NCBI GenBank assembly: GCA_020055645.1
Contig: CM034549.1
Coordinates: 22,031,930 to 22,095,929, forward strand
DNA length: 64,000 nucleotides
Reading direction: 5' to 3'
DNA from: Tomocerus qinae
Taxonomy: Eukaryota; Arthropoda; Collembola; Entomobryomorpha; Tomoceridae
The notes beneath the pieces were generated by a model. The model had not been told where the DNA came from, did no database searches, and was given only the letters and a program-made list of their open reading frames with translations. Positions 15,190-25,649 of the stretch are shown here, in pieces. Position 1 is the first letter of the stretch. The number at the start of each line of letters is the position of its first letter. Made by a program: the position numbers and the translations under genes.

Positions 15190-15850
15190 GTACGCTTTAC
15201 TCTCACTCCGAATTATACTAACAAATACACAGCCCATACTTGTATACTTTCTTTTCACTTTCTTTTATTTTATTTGGTTTCTTAACTTCTTCGTGTGATG
15301 TCACGTACAAGTTAAGATACATGCACTGAGATAATACTAACCATGTAGAAGTCAAATCAGGTCAGGGGAAATATAACACAATCTGTAAAAGCATTCTGTT
15401 TTTGGTTTTCGGAGAAGAGAAAATAATGAAGAAAAATACCCAAGGGAATTTCTTTTGTTTAGATTTTATTATTATTCTTTTGCTTCCACTTAAAATGCTA
15501 TTTCTTAAGGCCCTGTATTTTCTATACCTTATAATATGTATTACCTATAGAAATACTTGTATAGATAGTTGGTTTTTCAAATGACGTTTTATAGGTACAA
15601 GTAGAAGCCAAAGAAAACACATTAAAAATACTATGAAGTGTATTTCATTGTGAGACATTGATCAAAGATAGAGTTGCACTTTAATTTCTCAGAAAAGTCA
15701 TTTTGGTTTATTGAGTTTCATTTCAGGAAGACTATAATAATGACATTTGTAACATTCAATTTAGATGACATGTAATTTCAAAGAAATGAATTGCATTTCC
15801 AGTAATAATGTTGATAATATTGTAAGATATTGGGGGAATAGTTGACAGAG
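15190..15850 (+). other. intron
   Basis: Presumed intron between the PAS-end exon and the linker exon. It is AT-rich and I see no coding or repeat structure in it. The 3' end reads gttgacagag, so two AG acceptors lie two bases apart; only the second fits the reading frame. Confidence 0.7.
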
Positions 15851-16166
15851 CCCGGCAAACAGTCCGCCAGTCATTACGACGGAAAGGTCCGAACTCATCA
15901 ATGAAATCAAGACACGGTGTACCTTCTCCATCATCTCTGCCTCCAATCCCAGGTTCAGATACCGCGGAGATCCTATCTGAATCAACTGGAGGACGAGGGA
16001 CGTCAATGAAGCATTCCAGGTCAAATTTAGAATCGAGTCAATCTCCCCAGGAGACTCAACAGAACGGTCACTCTTCACGCTTAGTCTACGCTGATGCGGG
16101 CATTAGTAGTACGGAACCTCCATCTGGCTCACAGGCTCCTTCCTCCGGAGACTACCGCGCGCCTCG
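15851..16166 (+). CDS. sei: ERG-type K+ channel, Ser/Pro-rich N-terminal linker exon 1
   Basis: This exon starts the long, probably disordered linker between the PAS domain and S1. It begins with a basic stretch, RQTVRQSLRRKGPNSS, like the arginine-rich segment that follows the PAS domain in other ERG channels. About 85 residues follow, rich in Ser, Pro, Gln and Gly and without a hydrophobic segment. The acceptor at 15850 gives a phase-1 join (T plus CC, Ser). The acceptor two bases earlier would need phase 2 and does not fit the preceding donor. The exon ends CG before GTAACC at 16167, phase 2. GC content is clearly above that of the flanking introns, which supports coding. The linker varies greatly in the family, so identification rests on context and phase. 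Confidence 0.75.
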
Positions 16167-18670
16167 GTAACCTTTTTTATTATTTTTCATTAGAGATGTA
16201 CTTCGGGGTTTGTAATTTAATGCTCATCCTATATAGTTCTATCTGTGCTTCTACAATTCATTTTTAAATTGTTTCTTTTACTACAATTTGGCGAGACAAG
16301 TCTTTTATGTAGCGTCTATGAGGGAATGGTAAAAGAAAAACGAAGTAATGAATCTCTTTGTGTCAAAAGTAGTTGCTTTATGGCTACACTAACAGAAAGT
16401 ATATAACATAAGAGAGCTACAAACAGAGCAGTTAAATGAAACTTAGAATTTGATGCGTGCTTCCTGTAGTAGCAATGTAACTTGAATTATGTTAGAACTA
16501 CCGAATCTTTTAGTGTTATTGTACAGACTTTATACACAGTATAGACTAATAGTAGTAATTTAGATTGAAGCTAAAAAGGAACAAAGTTTTTAGTCTTGCG
16601 AAAGAAAGTTAGTTATTGTTAGTTTTGCGGTGGTGCTAAGTAGGGGGAAAGTAATGTAACATTCATTTATATAGGGCAAGAATTTGTGGATGGACTTATC
16701 ACGAAATAGTATTTAGCGCAGGTAACTTGGGTTGATTAAGATGGATGGTGTGTTTAGTGAAGTTGGCTATTGATGGTTCTGCTCATCTTCTCCTTCGTGT
16801 GTTTACCTTAATGTAATCTATTAAGCATGGGTCTATAGATAAATGTGTGCTTATAGTTTATCAGGAGGAAACACACGAGATAAAAAATCATTGACTGAGT
16901 TAATGTACGTATTGTAGAGTAGGACTAAAACTGAGGTAAAACACTAGAGTAAACTGAACTCTATGTAGTTAGGTAATGTTCCATGAAAAAGTGAAAACAC
17001 AATAAGATCCAAAAGAAAAGGAATTCAGAGGGGAAATTCCCGTGATCAAACTCGTTCAGAAGTAAGACGTAGGAAAAGGAACCCTGCGGATTCAAGGCTT
17101 GCTAGCACAGCGGGAATCGTCATGAGAGTTCTAAGGCAACTATTCCACAACACTTTGATGCTTGAAACGTCTTAACAGCTAATAGCACTATTACTATCAA
17201 AAAGATTTTAGACGACTCAAGTAGGAAATGCACGACACGTTTTTGCTTCTAGGGAGAGAAAAATGTTTTTGTAAGGAAGGAGAATGCTAATTAAAGTATG
17301 TTAATGACAACCTCGCCAATTTGTACTCTGCTAAATAATTGTTGACTTTGCCAAATAATACTTAGCCCTTACAACTTCTAGACAAATTCATATATTTTTC
17401 AGTTGACCTTTCAGCTGATTTATGCATGCAGGTTATTTACTGTTTCTTTCACCGAGTGAAAGCTCTTTGTTTTAAAGTATGAAATTCTTCGGAAATCAGA
17501 CTTGCAATCTTACACAGAAAAATAATTAATGCGGGTCTTAATTTCTTTCCGACAAAGTTTCTTCCATCCGAACTACTTACTACTTCATACATATACAGTC
17601 ATTTCATAGGGGAATCCTGAAATTACTAAGTTCAACATAGAACTTTCCTAACTTTGAAATGTGTGTATGAATCCATGAAATGCAGTAATGATAAAAGTTT
17701 CCAACTCGTAATGGAAAACTTCAGCTCAAATATGCAAATCATATGCCTTATAAAAGTCGTTCATCTTCCAGTATTATGTAATTTATTCAAAATTGATTTG
17801 AACTGTTGCTCCCCCGCTCTCATCTACAGTACTAACAGTACGTTAAAATACAATCTATGAAATTCATCCTGGTAATAAAATGAAAAGCCCAAACGTAAGA
17901 ACAGGCAATTTTAATTATACTATACAAACCCAGAAATTGGGGCTATCAGGTTATAAAGTGCAGAGTCTGCTTTTTCAGAGTTACAATATTCTTGCTATAA
18001 AGTTAATTTAATGATGACAAATTCAGGTGCAGAGAAAACAGCAATGAACTAATGACCGAGAGTTCTATTATTGCTGTTTAAAACCATATCATTAATAAAA
18101 TCTTGAGAATAACAATTTGATACGAAAAGACTTTAAGCATTTGGCAAATTACTACGTACTTCTCCGCAGAGCTACTCAAAGCATAAAAATATAAAGTGCC
18201 AACCTCATTTCCTGTACGTAGTGCACAATTGATAGTAAATTGCCACAGGTGGCAATGTATGTTAACGTCCTGTTGCAAGTTGCAACTGAAGTAACAAACA
18301 GTTGATCTATTCTTGTCCAAGGAAATAAGTACATACGTGCAATATCTCCGTTGTAAATCGTTTGGCAGTTAATCAGAGGAGATAACTATGCAATTTCTTA
18401 TTCACGTGATTTGGCCGATTACATAGATAAATGAACATATGTAGTTATTTGTGTTGCGTAGAATTCATATGTACCTTGGCACAGATACAATTTGGCTTGA
18501 AATCTCTACCATGAAGAATGATTTGTAAATATTATACAGGCAAGTACAATACACTCCGTAGAATAAAATCGGGTTCTTTCTAAATATTGACCATGTATTG
18601 TGTACTATTACGACATATTATGAGCTAAACGGAAATTATGAATGTTATAAAACTTCCAATCATTTTCCAG
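16167..18670 (+). other. intron
   Basis: Presumed intron of about 2.5 kb. The first part (16600-17100) is G-rich and C-poor on the plus strand, and the rest is plain AT-rich. I see no exon, RNA gene or mobile element. Confidence 0.65.
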
Positions 18671-18746
18671 ACGGAGAGAAGAAAGACAAATTCATTCCAA
18701 AGGAGGTCAACCGCCGGAACCGACTTCTTATGCTGTTCTCAGTGAA
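18671..18746 (+). CDS. sei: ERG-type K+ channel, short linker exon 2
   Basis: A 76-base exon in the N-terminal linker. The acceptor is a clear cattttccag ending at 18670, and the donor GTGAGT at 18747 matches consensus. The first base completes an Arg codon split from the previous exon (CG plus A). The frame then reads RREERQIHSKGGQPPEPTSY followed by AVLSE, ending in phase 0. The content is basic and then proline-rich, as expected for this linker. No family motif is present, so the call depends on position, splice signals and phase agreement with the exon before it. Confidence 0.7.
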
Positions 18747-19121
18747 GTGAGTTACATATTCAGTTACTTACCATGCACAAATTACACTATGTCAACATTC
18801 AGATAAAGTAATTTTCTAGCTATTGCATGCAATTCTCATGCTAATTGTTGACCTAGAATAATTAGGCGTGTGATTACAACTACTGTAATCAGATATAGCA
18901 CGCTATATTTTACTATACCTAATTGTTAGTCTATGTTTAGACAAAAGTGGCTGATAATTTGCAAATTTTACTGTTTGCAGTATAAAGTGTAACTAAAAGA
19001 TATGCCTAATGCTAGAAAGTAGTAAAATAATGTATCTATTTGATTTGCATCATAGTATTAAAGATGCCTAAAATGCTTATAGATGAATTTCTGTAATAAT
19101 GTAATTGTGTATGAAATGAAG
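18747..19121 (+). other. intron
   Basis: Presumed short AT-rich intron; nothing else was seen in it. Its 3' end is uncertain: a TAG acceptor at 19080-19082 would lengthen the next exon by 39 bases in the same frame. Confidence 0.6.
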
Positions 19122-19290
19122 AGTAGTGAAATTCGAGGTTGGTCTGCTCCTCCGGCTCCGTCCACTCCGTCTACTGTGGCCGCACAATCAGTAGTACAAC
19201 TCCGGACAACTTCTTCGTTAGACGGCATCGGATCCGTCTCGACCAAATTGGTCCAACCAATGCCTTCACGATCTTCCACCGTTGCGAACC
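19122..19290 (+). CDS. sei: ERG-type K+ channel, Ser/Pro/Thr-rich linker exon 3
   Basis: This exon encodes about 56 linker residues, beginning SSEIRGWSAPPAPSTPST and then rich in Ser, Thr, Val and Gln. The donor is a strong GTGAGT at 19291, leaving phase 1 (AAC C). The start is the weakest boundary in the model. An AAG acceptor at 19121 gives the phase-0 join the previous exon needs. A TAG acceptor at 19082 also gives phase 0 and would add 13 residues. I chose the later one because bases 19083-19121 have intron-like AT content, while the GC content rises sharply after about 19130. No known domain is present. Confidence 0.62.
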
Positions 19291-21238
19291 GTGAGTGTGG
19301 TTACAATCTTTTAAATTAGTTACCCGGTAGACTGATTAATGTTATTACAAAGTCATTTAGCACAAAATACAGGGATTTTTCAATCAGAGAAGTAGTTTGT
19401 GCTGAACGTAAAGTGATCCAAATCGACAACTAACCCAAACGAATTAGATGGATTTACCTAATTAGGCACCTTATCTAAGTTAATTTCTCTTTTCCTTTGT
19501 CATTTGTATGTTTTGTACTGTTTAAGTGTATTCTCCGTGTATATGGTATGGTATGGACGAATGAATTTAACTTGGGGATTGATTGTCTTGAGAGATTTTC
19601 GGGTAGATTGTGATTGTAATTCGTATTTTAGGTAATGTTCGTATTGGTATCTGTATTTGTCGTAGTAGTGATTTTGTTCAGTGTATCTGTATCTGATTAT
19701 TGTAAATTGTCGTGTTCTATTATTGTTATTGGTCTGTTTGTCTGTTTGACTTCCTTCTACTCTTTCATTCTATATTTGTGTCTCTTCTCTCTATACTTAT
19801 TAGAAGTACTGTGTAATTTAATTACTTATCTTAACGTATATTATCACAACGATTCATAAAATAGTACGTATTGTATTTAAGCGTATCATTTTCTTTAATT
19901 TATCGGTGTACCCTGAGTCTTTTGTACAGATTTAATTTGATTTTCTGTGTTTTCATATGTGCCGTAAATGTGATGTGATGTGCTCACGTAATCAATCAGT
20001 GTCGGCTAACATTTCGGAATGGAAACCCAATGGCCCTCTTTTAGTTCGACCTCATACTCTCGACAACATTTATCATAAAGGTATACACATTGCCACTCTC
20101 ATCAATCAAATCTGATTTTTTTAAAAAAAAACACCTTCATCTTTGTTTATCAATTTTCTCAACCACAAACTCAAAACTGGCCATTTTGCAGAAAGTTTTT
20201 CTTTTCCTGTATTGCTCTATTGACAATAACAGTCTTCGTCCTCACCATTTAAAAGCATGACTAGCCTTTTGTGTTTTTAACTGAATTGAACTGTACCAAA
20301 CCGAACTGAACTGACACTTTGACTCGCCTACTAGTGATCTACTTTTTTTTACCTAAGTAACTCATAAGCAATTGAACGAACACAACTCTAGGTAGCAGCA
20401 TTGACTTCGTTTGCAGCAAAACATTGTATACCTATTTAATTTCATTCTGCAAAATCATTTATGATGAGACTAAATGCAATTGTAAGAATATTCCGATGAC
20501 TTTATATAAACTACAATTTTGCATGGCATGTTTTGCAATGTTGAGTGGACTTTCATTGTATGACACCCAAACAGGGGGACGTTCTAATGCATGATTTTTG
20601 TTTGTCTGCTTATCTGCCTTTTGATGCTGCATGTTGCCTGACAATTACGGTTACAAACTCTTACTAACTTCAATTAACTCAAGACAATTACTAAATGCGT
20701 ATTTTTCTTATTTTAATTTACAGTTTCTGTATATCGGTTACATAAATCTAGTACTTACGTTGTTGTTCAACTTAGTTTTATTAGAATACTATTCTCTATT
20801 ACTAGAATTTTTTATTGTACAGTTAATTACAATTAACAACACCATATTATGCTACTGTTGGATACTTTACGTAAAAAAGTGTGCTCGCTACTTCCCTTGC
20901 GTCTGGTAAATCATTCATTAATCGATAAATGTTTGACATGGTAAATGCTCTTCTGAGAAAATACGAATTTAATTTATTTAATTGTAAGTAAACTACTAAT
21001 AAATTAACTCTAAGGTTAACTTTTAGTTACTAAATTGTACCAGGTAAGATAACAATTAGCTAATGGTACACTTGATTCACTTATATTATAAGAAATGTGC
21101 TCAATAACAACAAAGTAACTTATAGGTGAGAAAATAGTGTGTCTACACTAAGGGGCATGTTGAGTAAAAGTCGTAGTACACGTTCTATGTTATGTACCTA
21201 TGCTAAGGATGTTGACTATTGACTGAGAATGATTTCAG

Positions 21239-21277
21239 GTGGATGCGGTGGGTATGATTACTGTAAGTACCCTGCTG
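21239..21277 (+). CDS. candidate cassette micro-exon with two tandem donors
   Basis: An acceptor (aatgatttcag) ends at 21238. It is followed 24 bases later by a consensus GTAAGT (21263) and 39 bases later by a second GTAAGT (21278). Both possible exons are multiples of three, so either could be inserted between the phase-1 ends of the flanking linker exons without breaking the frame. The short form would add eight residues (RGCGGYDY plus a split codon) and the long form thirteen, adding CKYPA. A chance occurrence is quite possible in 6 kb of intron. The only support is splice-signal quality and phase. Confidence 0.3.
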
Positions 21278-24200
21278 GTAAGTACTCTAAAAAGAAAGGG
21301 TGGCAGTCAACAAGTAGCCAATGGTGGCTTAACAAATTATTTTGAATGTTGTATCTCTGGTTTAAATCATCACCTGATTTATTCTTCGTTTTTATTCATC
21401 TGGATTTGCTGGGCTATTTATTACATAAGATCAGAGAATTTTTCGAATACAATTTTTGGAAAAAATCACACAGTACTGATTTCTGTGATTCACAAATACT
21501 CGTAGTGTAGTTTAGGATTTCTTCTCTCGCATTACGATTCTCTTTTATCTTGCTCTAAAGGTGGTTTTTCGAATTACTAACACAAATGGTAAAAGCACCG
21601 ATAAACAAGGAGAAGACATTATCAAGCATTATTCTAAACTTAATCCTTTTCATTCAACTCACTAACAATCAAATAACCAGACAATAGGTATGGATAGATT
21701 ATTTCATTATAAATAATCCTAAAACGAGCGCTGTAATATTATTTTCAATTTTTTTGCTTTTACATATTATTTTCACCTACATAATTATGAACTTGCCTTT
21801 CCGCTTTGACAACATTATTCTTCAATTTGTCGACTTGAAACAAAACATCATGAAACCCAAACTGATCGTGTAGCTCTTTAGAAAACGAAAAACAAGTAAA
21901 CTTGTGAGACATGGAATTGCAAGATCTTCTCTGTAAGTGTACATTATCATTTGCAGTAACTAATTACATACATATACAATTCTTTTCTCATTATCTCGAA
22001 TGTTTGAATGATATCGACAGTTTCCTTAGGGTATGTCTAACTTGTTGGATTTTAAATAACAAGTAACAAAATTGTGAATTTAAAATACTTTTATTAGTGA
22101 ATAGAAAAATCTAAACCATAGGTTTGAAAAAATGTTTAAAAATAATAAATTAGTATGTTGTACTTCATTCATGAATTTTGGAGCTGGTAAATTATATTGA
22201 AACTACAATTTAACAGATTGGACATTTGATTGTATTGACAAAATATTGGTAAAAGCAGAACTAAACTCTGAACAAAAATATTTTGTAATTTTGTGCTATA
22301 TGCAGTATCTTTATAAGAAATCAAGATATATTATGTCCGTTATAACTTATTACCCATTGCTTAGTAATTAATTAGAAAGGGTATGGAGGAGTAAAATATA
22401 ATGTGCATAAAATGTGTAAACTTTATATTATGCATAAGAGTACAGAAAATATTCTTCGAAGTTCTTTAATACAGTCAGTTTATCCTGAAAGTTAATGTTT
22501 GAGTGACTGTGTATCATTCTTATTATTGACACCGAGACTTTTTCGACTTTAATGTATGTATAGGGAGGAAATCTTTTTTGCCATATATTTTACTGTCAAA
22601 TGTAGGAGAAACTTGACGGAATTATTGATGGAAGATGTATGTAGTGTAGTAAAGAATGGCAGTAAATACAGAGAGAGAAGGTAGGAAGGAGAGTTTAGTC
22701 GAGTGTAATAAAATGTATTAGATTTCCCCAGCTGCTAGTGTAATGTTTTATTTCTATTGGGCATATCCTATAAACAAAAGTAAATGCAAAACTTATGTCC
22801 TCTTACTTACAAACTGACGTAGACGACTTTAAGAGGAAAATGAAGCAAAACAACGCTGAATTTATTATCTGGACGCTCTCCGACCTGTGTTAGTTAGACA
22901 TTCTGTATTATGCTGTGAAATATTAAGCTACTCTGCATGTTCCTTTGCTTTGTCTTGTTTGATTAATTAAGCAGAACGAGAAAGTAGACTGAACCAGGGA
23001 TTTTATGCAGGTGCAAAGTCATATTTTTAAGTAGGTGTCAATAGTTTATATAGCTAAAGGCTAGGGAGTAGGATTATGGAGAAACAACTAATAATTAATT
23101 CCTTCTATACAGAGCATTCAGGTGTGTAACCCAATTCAAACTTTTAATTAACATCAAATCAAGTTAAATGAGAAGAGTTTTCTAAGTGAAAATTAATTTC
23201 GCATAGCTGGAGATGTAATATCAGAACCTAAAAATCGGGATTACTTCATATTTACTGCAGCGAAGCTAAAACTTGAGCATATAAATGTGAATTGTCGGAG
23301 ATTCTTCCATTTTAATTATTCCTTCTTTCATCTTTGTGCTATAAATCTTGTAGATGTACTACATGATAAAAGGCACGAATATTCTTTTGAACCTTAAAAT
23401 AGTTAAAGGGATGATGCAAAAGAATGACAGACTGCAGTCACATTGTATTATGAATAATGATGCATTGCAGATAATTGGATTGTCATTATCGCTAATACTT
23501 TCTGTAATTAGTCCCAAAGCTAAACGAACACAATACGTTTGCTTAACAGCTAAAACTATTCTTAACATAGTATCTGTCTGTACTATAGAAGCATAAAGTT
23601 GCAAAAGTTAGTGTTACAAAGCAGCTAGCAATGCGTCACAAAAGTAAAAGTTGCAAATTGCAAACCGTCTAATTAAGGATGCCATCAAAATTGGTTGCAT
23701 AAAACCAGCTGATGAGAGTGTAACAAATAATTAACACGAAATGCTCTTATAGAGAACTGCAGAAGTATTAACTGCAGAGAGAGTTATTTGGCCCATGGTT
23801 AGATAGAGTTAGACACAATTGCAGAAATCAATGTCAAAAGCACTAATAAAGAATTCAGCGAATGAAATTGAATTATTCATGCAAGAAATGACGTTTAAAT
23901 CTTGTGCTTGGATACTAAAGCAATTGGCCCTTGCAAAGCTATTTTTATGATTCAATATTAGGGAAATGTAATTAGAGTTTTGAAAAGTAGTTCTTTAGAT
24001 AAATCTAATGAATAGACAGCTAATGAGTTCATTAGTAGCTGCCAGATATTTTCGGTATAAAATCAACACTTTTATAAGGACTCTTTTATATGCGACATCA
24101 TTTAAGTTTGTACCTTCGAAAGTTGATACAAGAACGGGTAGAGAAATATTTCGTCTAAGTTTCTTAAGAAAGTTGTAAAGGATTTTTTAGATTGAAATGT

Positions 24201-24856
24201 ACAGGCGCATTATGTCGAGAAATAAATAACGTCTTCTCTTTCCTGTAGCTTTGCATTTTTATAGAACGACAAAAGCAGTCGGGTCCTTGTTTCTTTGTTC
24301 AACATAATAATGATGTTAAATTTCTGTTATACATAGTAGTATGGCGATTGTAATCTTTTCTGTTTCTATTGTTTGTATATTATATCAACTGAATTAAGAA
24401 CACTATCGTTAATGACATGATGATTTACTCCGAAATATTTAAGACGCTGTAATTTACATACTCTGTGCATACAATACAATAATTTATGTGCAGCACTGCA
24501 TTATAGAACTACAAAGTTATATAATTATGCACTTAGGCATTGTAGATGATTCTATGGGAAAGTGTTAACTTCAACGATTAATCCTTTGTAAGGTACTTTA
24601 TAGGAAATAGGGAATTCTAATAATGTCGCGTAATTACGAAAGGAAAGCATGCGTTAATATTATAATAATACACTGTAGTAGTAGCAGACTCTGCATTTCA
24701 GATGCTATTTCTTACTATAGTAGTAGTGCCATGAATTATATAGGAGATATCACATAGTACAATGCATTACATACTATAGGATAGTATTTCTATTGTTTTG
24801 ATGAAATTAATTTATGTAGCTATTTATTATGGAAAACAACAGTATGCATTCAAAGA

Positions 24857-25004
24857 ATGTCAAACATTTGTCACGTTGTCAGCGGGATACTTTATATCAG
24901 ACACAATGGGATCGACTTGAGTGACACATTAAGGCAGGCTGTCCTGGAGAGTAAAGTTGCCAACAAAAGATGTGACAGGGATGATTTGAAATTCGTAGAC
25001 TGGG
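24857..25004 (+). CDS. candidate alternative first exon before linker exon 4
   Basis: An ATG at 24857 opens a frame that looks more protein-like than its surroundings, with charged stretches such as IDLSDTLRQAVLESKVANK and RDDLKFVDW. Ending at GTATAC (25005) it leaves phase 1, which fits the next exon at 25272 (G plus CC, Ala). An earlier GTAAAG donor has the same phase. No homology was recognised and the donor is only moderate, so this may be chance. If real, it would start a transcript that skips the PAS domain and the first half of the linker. Confidence 0.2.
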
Positions 25005-25271
25005 GTATACGAAATTTCAATTCATTTTCCAGTCAGTGCCTCTGACAATGAGCCAAATTGACAAGTTTTGTCATCCACGTAGCGTAACGGTAATGTAACG
25101 TAATAAAGGGAGGATAGAGAGAAAACTGATTATTGCAAAAATTGGCAGGAGGAGATGGAGTCTCTTATCTCTGTCGACTCGACAATGCAATGTAATAAAG
25201 TTGAGGTGTGAAGGAATAAATGATTGTGTATAAAATGTAGGAATTAACAAAGCTTTTTGCTGATACTGCAG

Positions 25272-25441
25272 CCAAGAAGAGTCAATCGAGCAACAAGAAA
25301 GGATTTCCAAACGTGTCCAATTCCGATTCTGATTTGGCTCGACATCGAATCTCATTGGTGGATCATCGTGATAGAAATAGAGAGAAAAATTCTCCGTCTC
25401 TGAGTAATTTGACTCATCAAGAAGGCCTTTCAAGGTACAAG
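25272..25441 (+). CDS. sei: ERG-type K+ channel, conserved linker exon 4 (SDSDL motif)
   Basis: This exon carries the one recognisable motif of the linker. The frame reads KKSQSSNKKGFPNVSN followed by SDSDLARHRIS, matching the conserved NSTSDSDLVRYRTI block of vertebrate ERG channels just before the S1 region. The rest is polar and basic, with several Arg-Asp pairs, ending LSRYK. The acceptor is tactgcag ending at 25271 and the donor is GTGAGT at 25442. Phase 1 on entry agrees with the exon ending at 19290 (C plus CC, Pro), and it leaves in phase 0. Motif, strong splice signals and phase together make this a firm call. Confidence 0.88.
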
Positions 25442-25583
25442 GTGAGTTAAAACCCAATTTATTAAGTACCGAAGAGCGTCAAACGTCCATACCTCATAAA
25501 TCAGTCGACTGACATTTTATTCTTCTCGCAATTTCGGTCCAATTCCCTGAAATTGATGTTCATTTCATTCCCTTTATTTTCAG

Positions 25584-25649
25584 ATGTCAATTCAAGAAAA
25601 CGGCTCTGGGAAATTTCTCCAAGTGAAAGTCACAGAGAAAGTAGCTCAG
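25584..25649 (+). CDS. sei: ERG-type K+ channel, linker exon 5 (VTEKVAQ)
   Basis: A 66-base exon of 22 codons, phase 0 at both ends. It runs from the acceptor ttattttcag (ending 25583) to the donor GTACGC (25650). It ends with QVKVTEKVAQ, which matches the family motif NVTEKVTQ that sits directly before [12 protein letters not shown]. Here [12 protein letters not shown] is the start of the exon at 59127, so the two exons are neighbours in the mature long message despite being 33.5 kb apart. The exon happens to start with ATG but is clearly internal: it has a good acceptor and the intron before it is only 142 bases. Confidence 0.88.

Larger units (their letters stand above)
19291..25271 (+). 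other. intron with a candidate micro-exon and a candidate alternative start exon
   Basis: A roughly 6 kb AT-rich intron between linker exons 3 and 4. The CT-rich stretch near 19630-19800 translates into long hydrophobic frames that look like translated pyrimidine-rich DNA rather than protein. Two segments could be spliced: 21239-21277 and 24857-25004, listed separately. Nothing else was recognised. Confidence 0.6.
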
